Assembly (NCBI GenBank): GCA_034770075.1
Contig: CM068379.1
Span: 27,775,506-27,839,505 of the forward strand
Length of the DNA stretch: 64,000 nucleotides
Reading direction: 5' to 3'
Source of the DNA: Aralia elata
Taxonomy: Eukaryota > Streptophyta > Magnoliopsida > Apiales > Araliaceae
Both the position numbers and the translations under genes were made by a program. Under the pieces are notes generated by a model. It was not told the origin of the DNA. It did no database searches and saw nothing but the letters and a program-made list of their open reading frames with translations. Positions 34,397-44,410 of this stretch are shown piece by piece; position 1 is the stretch's first letter, and every line of letters starts with the position of its first letter.

Positions 34397-36208
34397 TTGT
34401 GTATGCACACTAGATCTAAGGGTAAAAAGGAGCTTTTGCTATACACCGAGGATATTGAGAAGAAGTTACGGAAATTAAGATTGACTAGTGAGGTGGTATA
34501 TACAGAAGAAAAACTGGCAGAGGAAGAAGAAATTCCTGAAAACATGGTTGGGGAAGAGCAAAGGTCAATTAGGGATTATGCAATGCTAACAGTTATAGAT
34601 ATTCAGTCTAGCATTCGGAGACCTGGGATCAACGCGAACAGCTATGAGATAAAATCGGGTACGATTCAAATGTTACAGAATTCGGTACAGTTTGGGGGTA
34701 GTCGAAATGATGACTCGAGTGAACACATCAGAATTTGTTTAGAAATCTGTGACACATTCAAGTGCAACAACGTTACAGAAGAAGCTATAAGGTTAAGACT
34801 TTTCCCATTCACACTGAGAGATAAAGCGAAGAGTTGGCTACATTCTTTGCCACCAGGTTCAATCACGGCCTGGGATGACTTAGCTCAAAAATTTCTGGTT
34901 AAGTTCTTTCCACCAGCTAAGAAGGCAAGATTAAGGAATGAAATTCACACGTTCACCTAGTTCGACTCTGAAACATTGTATGAGGCATGGGAACGATTTA
35001 AGGATTTGCTTCGGAAGTGTCTACACCATGGGATCCAGAAATGGTTATAGGTACAAACGTTCTGTGATGGGTTGAATGGTCCTACGAGGGCTAGTGTTGA
35101 TGCAGCTGCTGGAGGTGCCATCATGGGTAAGAATATTGATGAAGCTTTTCGATTGTTAGAAACCATGGCAACCAATAACTATCAGTGGCCTACGTCGAGG
35201 TTAAATCAGTCAAAAACAGCAGGGAAGATAGAAGTAGATGCAGTTACATCCTTAGCAGCCCAGATGTCCGCTCTAACGAGGAAGATAGATTCATGGGGAC
35301 CGCGATCAGTTGCACAGGTGGCGATAATTTGTGAACAGTGTGCAGGAGAGCACTCCACAGATCAGTGTCCCATAAATGCAGAGTCAACACAGTTTGTAGG
35401 AGGCTATAATAGACCGCTGGCACCGTATCAGAACGCTTATAATTTGGGTTGGAGGAATCATCCGGGTTTCTCTTGGAGTGATAATCAAGCTCAAACTCAG
35501 GCTCCACGACCACAGAATTCACCCGGTTTTCAGAATCAAGGTCCACAGCAGGCAAAAACGAAGACAAATTTAGAAGATGCGTTGGCAAAGTTCGTTGCAG
35601 CTACCGATAAGAGGATGACAGAGCAAGATAAGTTATTGAATCAGGTAGATTTAAATGTGAAGAGCCAAGCGGTATCAATCAGAAATTTGGAGAATTAGTT
35701 GGGTCAGATGGCTCAAGCATTGAACACTAGTCCTCACGGAGCACTACCGAGTACTGAAGTTAATCCGAGTGGGAAAGAGCATTGCAAAGCCGTAACTTTG
35801 AGAAGCGGAAAAGAGCTAACCGAGGTGGTGAAAGGAAGTGAAAAGCAAAAATCTGCTGAAAATAACGAGGTAGTCACCGAGAACAGTGTGAACGATGATA
35901 CCAAGTCGAAAAAGAGTCCAGAAGTGGAGGTAAAACTTAACGAAAGCAAGCAAAGAAGTGTAGTGCCTCCGCTTCTATTCCCTCAGAGATTTTAGAAATC
36001 TAAAGTAGACAAACAATTCTCGAAATTTTTGGAGGTCTTCAAGAAGCTTCATATCAACATTCCTTTTGCAGAAGCTTTGGAACAAATGCCCAGTTATGCA
36101 AAATTTATGAAGGAAGTCTTGTCAAAGAAGAGGAAGTTGGGTGAATTTGAGACAGTGGCACTAACCGAAGAGTGCAGTGCAATCTTGCAAAATAAATTAC
36201 CGTCGTAG
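34397..36208 (+). pseudogene. Athila gag (in-frame stops)
   Basis: It starts MCMHTRSKGKKELL at 34397. The retrotransposon gag core is seen in IRLRLFPFTLRDKAKSWLHS, then LYEAWERFKDLLRKC and GLNGPTRASVDAAAGG. A single Cys-type motif CEQCAGEHSTDQC is at about 35332, where Athila gags have their zinc knuckle, followed by a Gln/Pro/Asn-rich linker. Stops TAG lie at 34958, 35048, 35696, 35993 and 36206. In each of the first four the family normally has Gln (CAG). The frame never shifts, and it passes into protease. Confidence 0.88.
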
Positions 36209-39200
36209 TTGAAGGATCCGGGTAGTTTCACTATTCCGTGCATGATAGGTAATCAGTTTTCTGGGAGGGCATTGTGCGATTTGGGAGCGAGTATCAACTT
36301 AATGCCGTTATCAGTTTACACTCAGCTTGGGTTGAGAGCACCAAAACCGACAAATATCAGCTTGCAGTTAGCAGATCGGTTAGTAACATATCCGAGGGGG
36401 ATTGTGGAAGACATTTTGGTAAAGGTTGACAAGTTCATTTTCCCGGCTGATTTCATCATTCTAGATTGCGAGGAGGACAAAGAAATCCCAATTATATTGG
36501 GTCGACCATTCTTAGCAACAGGGAGAACTTTGATAGATGTGCAAAAGGGGGAATTGACAATGAGAGTTGACGATCAGGAAGTTACTTTCAATGTGTTCAA
36601 ATCAATGAAATTCCCTAAAGAAGCCAAGGAGTGCTCGCAGATTGATATAGTGGAAGAGGCAGTGATCGAGGTATTCAACAGAACTTACTTAGTAGATCCA
36701 CTAGAGGTAGCATTAACTTGTTTTGATGAAATTGATGACTTGGATCATATGGATTATGTGAAAATACTTGATGCGGTACCAATATCTCGGAAATTCAACA
36801 AGCAATTTGATAGTCTCGATCGTACCAAAGGAGTAGAGAAGCATTCTAAAACGTCAATGGAGGAACCACCGGTACTAGAACACAAACCCCTTCCCACTCA
36901 TCTTAGGTATTCTTACTTAGGCAATTCCAACACTTTACCGATAATAGTTTCTGCTCATTTAAATGAAATTCAAGAAGAAAAACTATTGAGGGTGTTGCGC
37001 GAGTTTAAGACAGTAATTGGGTGGACCATAGCTGATATAAAGGGAATTAGCCCATCGTTTTGCATGCATAAAATCTTGCTCGAGGAAGGGGCAAAACCAG
37101 TGATTGAGCAACAAAGAAGATTAAATCCAATCATGAAGGATGTGGTGAAAAAGGAAATCATCAAGTGGTTGGATGCGGGAATAATATATCCGATTTCAGA
37201 TAGCTCTTGGGTCAGTCTTGTGCATTGTGTACCAAAGAAAGGCGGAATGATTGTGGTAGCAAACGAATATAACCAGCTCATCCCAACAAGGACTGTGATT
37301 GGGTGGAGAGTGTGTATTGATTACCGCAAATTGAACAAGGCGACTCGTAAGGATCACTTTCCCTTGTCATTCATTGACCAGATGTTGGATAGGTTAGCGG
37401 GTCATCAATTTTACTATCTTTTGGATGGATATTCAGGTTATAACCAGATTGCAATTGCTCTGGAAGACCAAGAGAAGACCACGTTTACTTGCCCGTATGG
37501 AACCTTCGCTTTTCGAAGGATGTTATTTGGTCTTTGCAGCGCACCAGCCACATTCCAGAGATGTATGATGGCTATCTTTTCGAATATGGTAGAACAGAAT
37601 TTGGAAGTCTTCATGGATGATTTCTCAGTCTTTGGGGACAGTTTTGATCAGTGTCTGAATAATCTGATTTTAGTGTTACAAAGGTGTGTGGAGACGAATC
37701 TGGTACTCAACTGGGAAAAATGTCACTTCATGGTAAGTGAAGGTATAATATTGGGTCATAAGGTCTCCGCAGGAGGAATTGAGGTGGATCAAGCTAAGAT
37801 AGAAGCAATTGACAAATTGCCTCCACCAACTTCAGTAAAGGGAATTCGGAATTTTCTCGGTCATGCAGGTTTTTATCGGCGTTTCATAAAAGACTTCTCC
37901 AAAATTTCCAAACCACTATGCACACTCCTTGAGAAAGATGCTCCTTTCAAAATTGATCAATCGTGCATAGATATATTTGAAGTATTGAAGAAGAAATTAG
38001 TGTCAGCTCCGATCATAGTTGCTCTTGATTGGTCCATTCCATTTGAACTTATATGCGACGCAAGTCATTTCGCAGTTGGAGTGGTATTGGGGCAACATAG
38101 AGATAAGATCTTTCACACAATCTCCTACGCAAGCAAGACTCTCACGGGTGCCCAACTCAATTATACAATAACTGAGAAAGAATTACTTGCGGTGGTGTTT
38201 TCTTTTGACAAGTTTCGGGCATATCTAGTTGGGACAAAGGTGATAGCTTTTACGGATCATTCAGCAATCAAGTACTTAATTGAGAAGAAAGATGCAAAGC
38301 CAAGGTTGATTCGATGGGTTCTTCTCTTGCAAGAATTTGACTTAGAAATCCGTGATAGGAAAGGCACAGAAAATCAGGTCGCTGATTATCTTTCAAGGTT
38401 AGAAAACTCTGAGGTGAGAACAGATGAATTAGTGATCAACGAGTCGTTTCCGGATGAGAAACTATTTCGGATCACGATGACACTGCCTTGGTATACGGAT
38501 TTTGTCAATTATCTGGTCAGCAACGTACTCCCTCCGGATTTGAATTTTCAATAACGCAAGAAATTTCTTCATGATGTCAAGCAATATTTCTGGGATGGGT
38601 CGTTCTTGTTCAAAACTTGTGCAGACCAAATGATCAGGCGATGTGTGCCCGGTGAAGAGATGGATAACATCTTAACTCATTGTCATTCTTCAGAGTATGG
38701 TGGGCACTATGGAGGAGAACGGACAACGGCAAAAGTGCTCCAATCAGGGTTTTTCTGGCCCTCGTTGTTTAAAGATGCTCATCTTTTTGTCCTAAAGTGC
38801 AACCGATGCCAACGGGTTGGAAATATCTCAAAACGGAACGAAATGCCTCTCAACAACATCCTTGAAGTGGAGCTTTTTGATGTATGGGGCATCGACTTTA
38901 TGGGGCCATTTCCTTCATCATTTAACAATCAATACATATTATTGGCAGTGGACTATGTGTCCAAATGGGTTGAGGCAGCCGCATTACCCACCAACGATGC
39001 CAAGGTTATTTTGCGATTCTTACGGAAGAACATTTTCACCCGATTCGAAACACCACGAGCCATAATTAGTGATGAAGGCACCCATTTCTGCAACAAACAC
39101 TTCACCAAGCTTCTTGCTATGTATGGGGTTAAACACAAAATAGTTACGGCTTACCATCCCCAAACAAATGGTCAAGCCGAAGTGTCGAATCGTGAGATCA

Positions 39201-39760
39201 AGAGCATCTTGGAGAAAGTCGTGAATCCGTCACGTAAGGATTGAGCAATGAAGTTAGATGATGCTTTATGGGCGTATCGCACAGCATATAAGAATCTTAT
39301 CGGAATGTCACCGTATCGAATGGTTTATGGAAAAGCATGTCATTTACCGGTGGAGCTGGAACATAATGCGTATTGGGCTATTCGTAAGTTAAACTTTGAT
39401 CTCCAAGCATCAGGTGAGAAAAGGCTTCTTCAATTGAACGAGATGGAGGAATTTCGACATCACGCGTATGAAAATGCTAAACTTTATAAGGAGAAAGTAA
39501 AGAAATGGCATGACAGACGCATCCTTGATCGGAAGTTCGAGCCGGGCCAGACGGTATTGCTATTCAATTCTAAGTTACGTGTTTTTCCCGAAAAATTGAA
39601 GTCAAGATGGTCGGGACCATTTATGGTTACTTCAGTCACACCGCATGGAGCTATTGAGGTTGAAGAACCAAGCTCGAAGCGTACGTTCAAGGTCAATGAT
39701 CAACGATTGAAACACTACTGGGGGGAGACGTCGATCGTAACCCAGCATCGATCTATTTGA
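36209..39760 (+). pseudogene. Athila pol (protease, RT, RNase H, integrase), in-frame stops
   Basis: Same frame as gag. The first 781 codons are open: protease LCDLGASINLMPLS (about 36272), RT with VCIDYRKLNKATRKDHFPL and FMDDFSVFG (about 37610), and RNase H with ICDASHFAVG, TEKELLAVVF and FTDHSAIKYL. After TAA at 38552 (family has Gln) comes integrase: HCHSSEYGGHYGGERT with CNRC, WGIDFMGPFPSS, ISDEGTHF and HPQTNGQAEVSNREIK. After TGA at 39242 (family has Trp, TGG) comes the C-terminus to 39760 (LDDALWAYRTAYK, LLFNSKLRVFPEKLKSRWSGPF). All catalytic residues I could check are present. Confidence 0.92.
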
Positions 39761-40939
39761 TAGACGCACCTGATTCTTGAGCACAGTAGCAAAGTCGGGC
39801 TGAGGACTTTAAACTAAGCGCTATTGGGAGGCAACCCAACGTTTAATTTTACTCCAGCAATTTCTATTTCCAATTTATAGAATAGCCATTTATTTTTATT
39901 TTTTTTTTATTTTTTTATTTTTCTATTGCCACTACTGTGTCTCAATCTCTACAGTTGTATGAAGTAAGGATATTAAGAAGCCAAGTGTACAAGAATGAAA
40001 AGAATGTTTGATGAAGCATTGGCAAAGTGCAACAGGGAAGCTTCAAGCTGCTCCAAGCACCCCGGCGCTGTACTTATTAGCATTCAAGCGCCCTGGCACT
40101 CCAGGCAGTACTCCCCAAACCAGTCCAGCGCCCCCGCGCTTCGGGAACAAACAGATACAGCGTCCCGGCGCTGAACTCATCCTCACGTCTCTGCTCCCAG
40201 CGCCCCGGCACTACAGGTAGGCAAAATGTCAACGCCCCGGCGCTATTAGCGGGTAAAAGAAAAACAAATTAGGGCTTTTCGCCCTAATCAGGTAATATAG
40301 TAACCACCCTTCTTCTCCCCTATCTTGTTCCTTTTCTCCTCTTTCACAATACCATCCTCCTTCCCCATTCCCGTTCTATATTAGCTCTTCGCATCAGTGC
40401 ATCAGTGTTACTTCATATCAAGGATTAGGAGCCTCACTTAATAACTCTACACACAGTTTCTCTCTCTCTTTCAAAGATATATCAAGGTGAGTTTTTTATT
40501 TTTGTTTGAAACTGAGTTAAGTCTGCAAGGTATAGTGCTAATTCATTAATAATTATCCTCTGTTGCTTTGATAACTTGATTGGATGTGAGTATGCTATGT
40601 TTTGGGTTTATTTTTTCATTCAAATAGGCATAGCATATTAAAATTATCTATCACCCACCAGGTGTTTGATAATATGTTTGTGTGAACTTTCTTTGAGAAA
40701 ATGTGCAATTGAATGCTTATTGGCTCATGACATACAATAAACATGCACTGATATGTCACAATGACACCATTTTGGCTTAATTAACCATGTGATTGCACTA
40801 AACCTTAAGTTTGGGGGTATAGGCTATGAAGTCATTTCAAGTTGTTTGTGTTCATTCACTCTTAGCTTACTATATCTTGTGTGCAAATTATCATGGTGTA
40901 ATGGACTGATTTTCGCTATCTCTTGACTTTAGGTCAAAC
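39761..40939 (+). other. Athila spacer between pol and third ORF
   Basis: Non-coding. It contains six GC palindromes (40056-40244), a CT-rich stretch (40300-40470), a splice-donor-like AAG/GTGAGT at 40486/40487, a PPT-like 14-mer at 40806-40819, and an acceptor-like CTTTAG ending at 40932, eight bases before the third ORF. These sites would define a 446-nt intron (40487-40932) in the 5' UTR of the third ORF. Confidence 0.6.
40056..40244. repeat. cluster of six AGCGCCCCGGCGCT-like palindromes
   Basis: Copies at 40056-40069, 40087-40100, 40127-40140, 40159-40172, 40199-40212 and 40231-40244. Each is a 14-mer with 0-2 differences from AGCGCCCCGGCGCT. Confidence 0.88.
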
Positions 40940-41883
40940 ATGGCGTCCAAAAGGCATAGAGGTGAAGGTTCTTCTTCTGCCCCAACCAAGTCATTCAACA
41001 AAAAGAGATTCGTCAGTGTCGCGGCTCAAGAAAGATATACTAAAATGGCACAGCGGTCACTAGTCCCGGAGAGGGGTTTAACGCCAGACACGCAAGACGG
41101 AGAGATGACTGTCATGATCGCTGAGCGTAGATGGGGTACTTTCACTGCACAACCTGAACCAACGATTATTGCGGTGGTGAAGGAGTTTTACGCAAATGTT
41201 AAGGAGCATGTTCAGTTTGGAGTACATGTGCGGGGGAAGAACGTGGACTTTGATTGTAAGGATATTAATAACATCTATGACCTGGAAGATGTGGGTGACC
41301 GTAGCCAATACGCGAGTTTTGTGCGTGACAGACCTAATTATGATCAAATCATTCAAGAATTGTGCCAGCCAAATACCACATGGAAAACTCGTGAGCGTGG
41401 TGGTATGACTTTTCCGCAGTCGAGGCTCAGTAAGTATGGAAAAGCTTGGTATGCTTTCTTATGCGCGAAATTAATGCCTTGCACTCATGTTAGCGATGTG
41501 ACAAAGGAGAGGGCAGTGCTTCTGTATTGTTTTCTGACAGGAAAGTCGATGAATGTCGGCCTCATCATTAGGAATTCCATCCTTCGTGCAGCAGAGGGCG
41601 GCACCACTAGTAGGTTACCACACCTCTCTCTTATTTGTGCTCTCTGTGCACGGGCTGGGGTAAAATGGAAGGATGATGAGATGATTCAGCCAGAAGTGCG
41701 AATCATCCACGTGGATTAGGATTTATAGTTTCACAGTCAGATCCTCAACAAGTGCCTAACCCAGCGTCGTCAAGTTCTTATGCTGCGAGGCCTCGCTTTG
41801 AAGTTCCTTATGAGGTCCAGCGTGAAATTGATGGGTGGTTTTATAATATCGAGGCACAGAATGTTCGTTTGGCTAAGCGATGA
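40940..41883 (+). pseudogene. Athila third ORF, plant-transposon-protein-like domain
   Basis: 259 codons are open from 40940 (MASKRHRGEGSSSAPTKSFN). An apparent 1-bp shift near 41715 hides about 50 more codons that end at 41883 (ARPRFEVPYEVQREIDGW). The central part (VVKEFYANV...VRGKNVDF...INNIYDLED; LSKYGKAWYAFLCAKLMP; RAVLLYCFLTGKSMNVGLIIRNS; LPHLSLICALCARAGVKW) fits the family annotated as putative plant transposon protein (PF20167), common in the env position of Athila-like elements. I see no signal peptide or membrane segment, so it is not a visible envelope protein. An upstream intron is predicted. The role is unknown. The split gene at 44411-46722 has a related N-terminal domain. Confidence 0.7.
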
Positions 41884-43085
41884 TGAGGAGATTCCTCCCG
41901 ACGAGTGACCTAATCAGGGAAGTCCTCAATTCTTCATTTATTTATGCTTACACAATGAGGACATTGCGTTATTTAAGTTTGGGGGTGCTTTATGTTTTAT
42001 TGTTGATAGTTAGTGCACATAAAGTAAGAGCATGTGGTTTAGTTATGCATTTATGCATGTTTCATTATAGTATAGGTTGCATGACATTGGTAGATTAGGA
42101 TTGCATTTTAGGTTGTGTTTTGCATCTAGTTGCATGAATCAAACAATAAATGATGTAGTTGTTTAATTTTGGCCAATGATAAGAATTGATTGATAGTGTG
42201 AGACTCGATTAGGGTTGAAAACTAATGTGGAGTGATGACTGAAACAGTGAAGTTAATTATGCTTGTCTGAAACTCATGTTAGCAAGGAAAGCACAAAACT
42301 TACGGTTTGGTCAATCTGATTCAAATCTTTACATACTCTGTTTCTGTTAAGAAATTTGGGATAAAATTTGATGAAATCAGTGAATCATCTATGAAAGCAA
42401 ACATAAGCAAGAAATTAAGTTTGGGGGTGGATCAATTATTATTTCATAAAAAAAAGAGAAAAAAGAAAGAGAAAAAAAATATATCAGAAAAATATGAATT
42501 AATAATCTAACTTAACTAGTTTAGTTTTGTGGCCTTTGCTACTCGGGTTATTAGATCTGTAGGGGTGTTTTAACACCTAGTGCCCTAAAACCATCTGGTT
42601 TGGGAGTCATTGATTGAAAACTCGATACATGGGTAGCTCTGTAAGCCTAAGGGGACTAGACATTGCATGAGTCGAGTTTAGAAGCGAGATGGAGCGTAAA
42701 ACGCACTCGTTAAAGAATAAAGTATGTTTTTAATAAACCTTGGTGATACCCCTATACTTAGTAATTGCTTGCAGTAGTCGGATTGGTTGTGTTCACTAGT
42801 AGAATTAAGCAAAACTGGAGTTCTTCTAAGAAATTGAGTATGTTAGTGATTTGAGTTATGATTGATTAAAGTTGTTGATTCACACACACACATAACACGG
42901 GTGATGACAAGCGTAATTTGGCTAATTGGTTCGCGTTGGAAATTTTTGCATTAGTTGGATATTCTGTTTGAATAATTGTATTATCTTTGAGGCCGGAGTT
43001 GGATACTAAGTTATTTGGTTGCTTGATTAGTAGTCATATAGTTAGGGTGATTTGCATATTGCATTGCTTGGGGACAAGCAATTGG
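41884..43085 (+). other. Athila 3' non-coding region
   Basis: No coding signal. Two further perfect copies of TTAAGTTTGGGGGT lie at 41973-41986 and 42415-42428. A purine-rich stretch is at 42440-42490. Confidence 0.7.
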
Positions 43086-43102
43086 TTAAGTTTGGGGGTA
43101 TT
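43086..43102 (+). other. Athila polypurine tract
   Basis: TTAAGTTTGGGGGTATT directly before the 3' LTR start TGATGAG at 43103. This is the fourth copy of the 14-mer in the element. Confidence 0.85.
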
Positions 43103-44349
43103 TGATGAGTGGGTTTCATATCTACGAATCTAGTACTTTTGAGCTTCATTTATTATTATTCTTGAGTATTTTTATTATCATTTTATTTGTTTTTGTGTTT
43201 ATTTTATGTAGGATGGAATTGGAGGGGTATCAAAGTCATTTCGGGTGGAGAATAATGCATAATAAAGATTAATGGGAATTGAACTTGAAGCTGAGGGCAT
43301 TTTTGTGATTCTGGACCGAGCACCAGGGCGCTAGAATAGCTCTTGGACGAGCGCCAGGGCGCTGGAAGCAGAAGAATGAAAGCTTTGTGCGGCTGTGACA
43401 TAAAAAAGACACCAATTAGGAATGGGGGATGGGTTTTTAACTGATATAAATAGGGAAATAATTGAGGATAGGAGACACAGAGAATTTTTACTGAAGACTA
43501 GGAGAGCACTTGAAGGGATTGCAACTGGAGATTGAAGATTTGAGGCTTTTATTGAGATTTTATTCTTCTCCTCTATTTGTAATTTGATTTAAGATGTTTT
43601 TTATGGGATATTTGGTTTTAATTTTCAGCATGAACTAACTTTTAAATTAAGGCTACAATTGAACCATTATTGATTATGGATTAATTATTTATTTGATTCC
43701 AATTATTATTTTCATTATCAAGTTGTCTGTCATATCTGTATTAATTAATTAATTGTCTGGCCAACAATTAGCGGGATACTCTAGGTGAATTCGGAAGATG
43801 AAATCTAGGGTTCGATCATGATATGATAGCATGTATTCTTAATTATTTGCACGGGATGAATAATTAGAGTTGTGAAGTGAATAGGAATATCTCTTCGCTG
43901 CATGTAACTTTTGGGAATTGGTACTTAATGAATTTGATTCTTTTGTTTTGCATAGGAATATCGCAGAATTAATTGAGTTAGATAATTTTATTTGATCACT
44001 TGGAAAAGGGCTTATAAATAAAGTTGAATTCCTGTTAACAGCTTGGATGAATGAGATAATTGGATAGATTGGATGTAATAATTCATATGACATAATCGGG
44101 GATATTGTGGTCTTAAGTCTTAATCATCTGAAATTCACCCTTTGTGTTAGATAATTTACTTAGTTAACTTTATTAGTCAAATCATTATTGAAATTGTGAT
44201 CGTTTAAATAGAAACCGAATTGGTATAAAACTAGTAGTTGGAGTTTATTTAACTGGATTCCTTGTGGGTTCGACACTCGTTACTTAATCTATATTACTTG
44301 TTGATCGTGTGCACTTGCGTGTAATTGATTGAATCTGAAATCGATAACA
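43103..44349 (+). repeat. Athila 3' LTR
   Basis: 1,247 bp, colinear with 33010-34255. The GC palindromes at 43319-43332 and 43350-43363 read AGCACCAGGGCGCT and AGCGCCAGGGCGCT, where the 5' LTR mostly has CCGGGG. These differences fit loss of CpG by deamination. Confidence 0.95.
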
Positions 44350-44410
44350 TCACGCTTCCGCTCTATTTATGTAATTTGATTACATGCTTGCGTTATATAC
44401 AAACCTAACA

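Larger units (their letters stand above)
33010..44349 (+). mobile_element. Athila-type Ty3/gypsy element, structurally complete
   Basis: 11,340 bp, with LTRs 33010-34255 and 43103-44349 that begin TGATGAG and end GATAACA, and a perfect 5-bp target duplication TCACG. Inside are a tRNA-Asp-type primer site, gag-pol as one continuous frame with seven in-frame stops, a third ORF, and a polypurine tract. Sampled LTR stretches differ by about 2-3 per 100 bp, so the insertion is not recent. It sits inside the ~1.8-kb solo LTR. Confidence 0.95.
28032..44410 (-). mobile_element. solo LTR (~1.8 kb family), interrupted by two nested elements
   Basis: The LTR pieces are 28032-28386, 31613-33009 and 44355-44410. 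The outer ends are flanked by AGTAT (28027-28031 and 44411-44415), and the right end is ...CCTAACA. If the terminal TG is taken as 28031-28032, the duplication is 4 bp (AGTA). No internal region remains, so it is a solo LTR from recombination. Its right ~600 bp also occur at 26890-27478. Restoring the target site reconnects an open frame, which independently supports the boundaries. Confidence 0.7.

Noticed and set aside
40940..41719. Retroviral-type envelope gene
   Set aside because: Position fits, but no signal peptide, transmembrane helix or cleavage site is visible; the sequence fits a plant transposon protein family instead.
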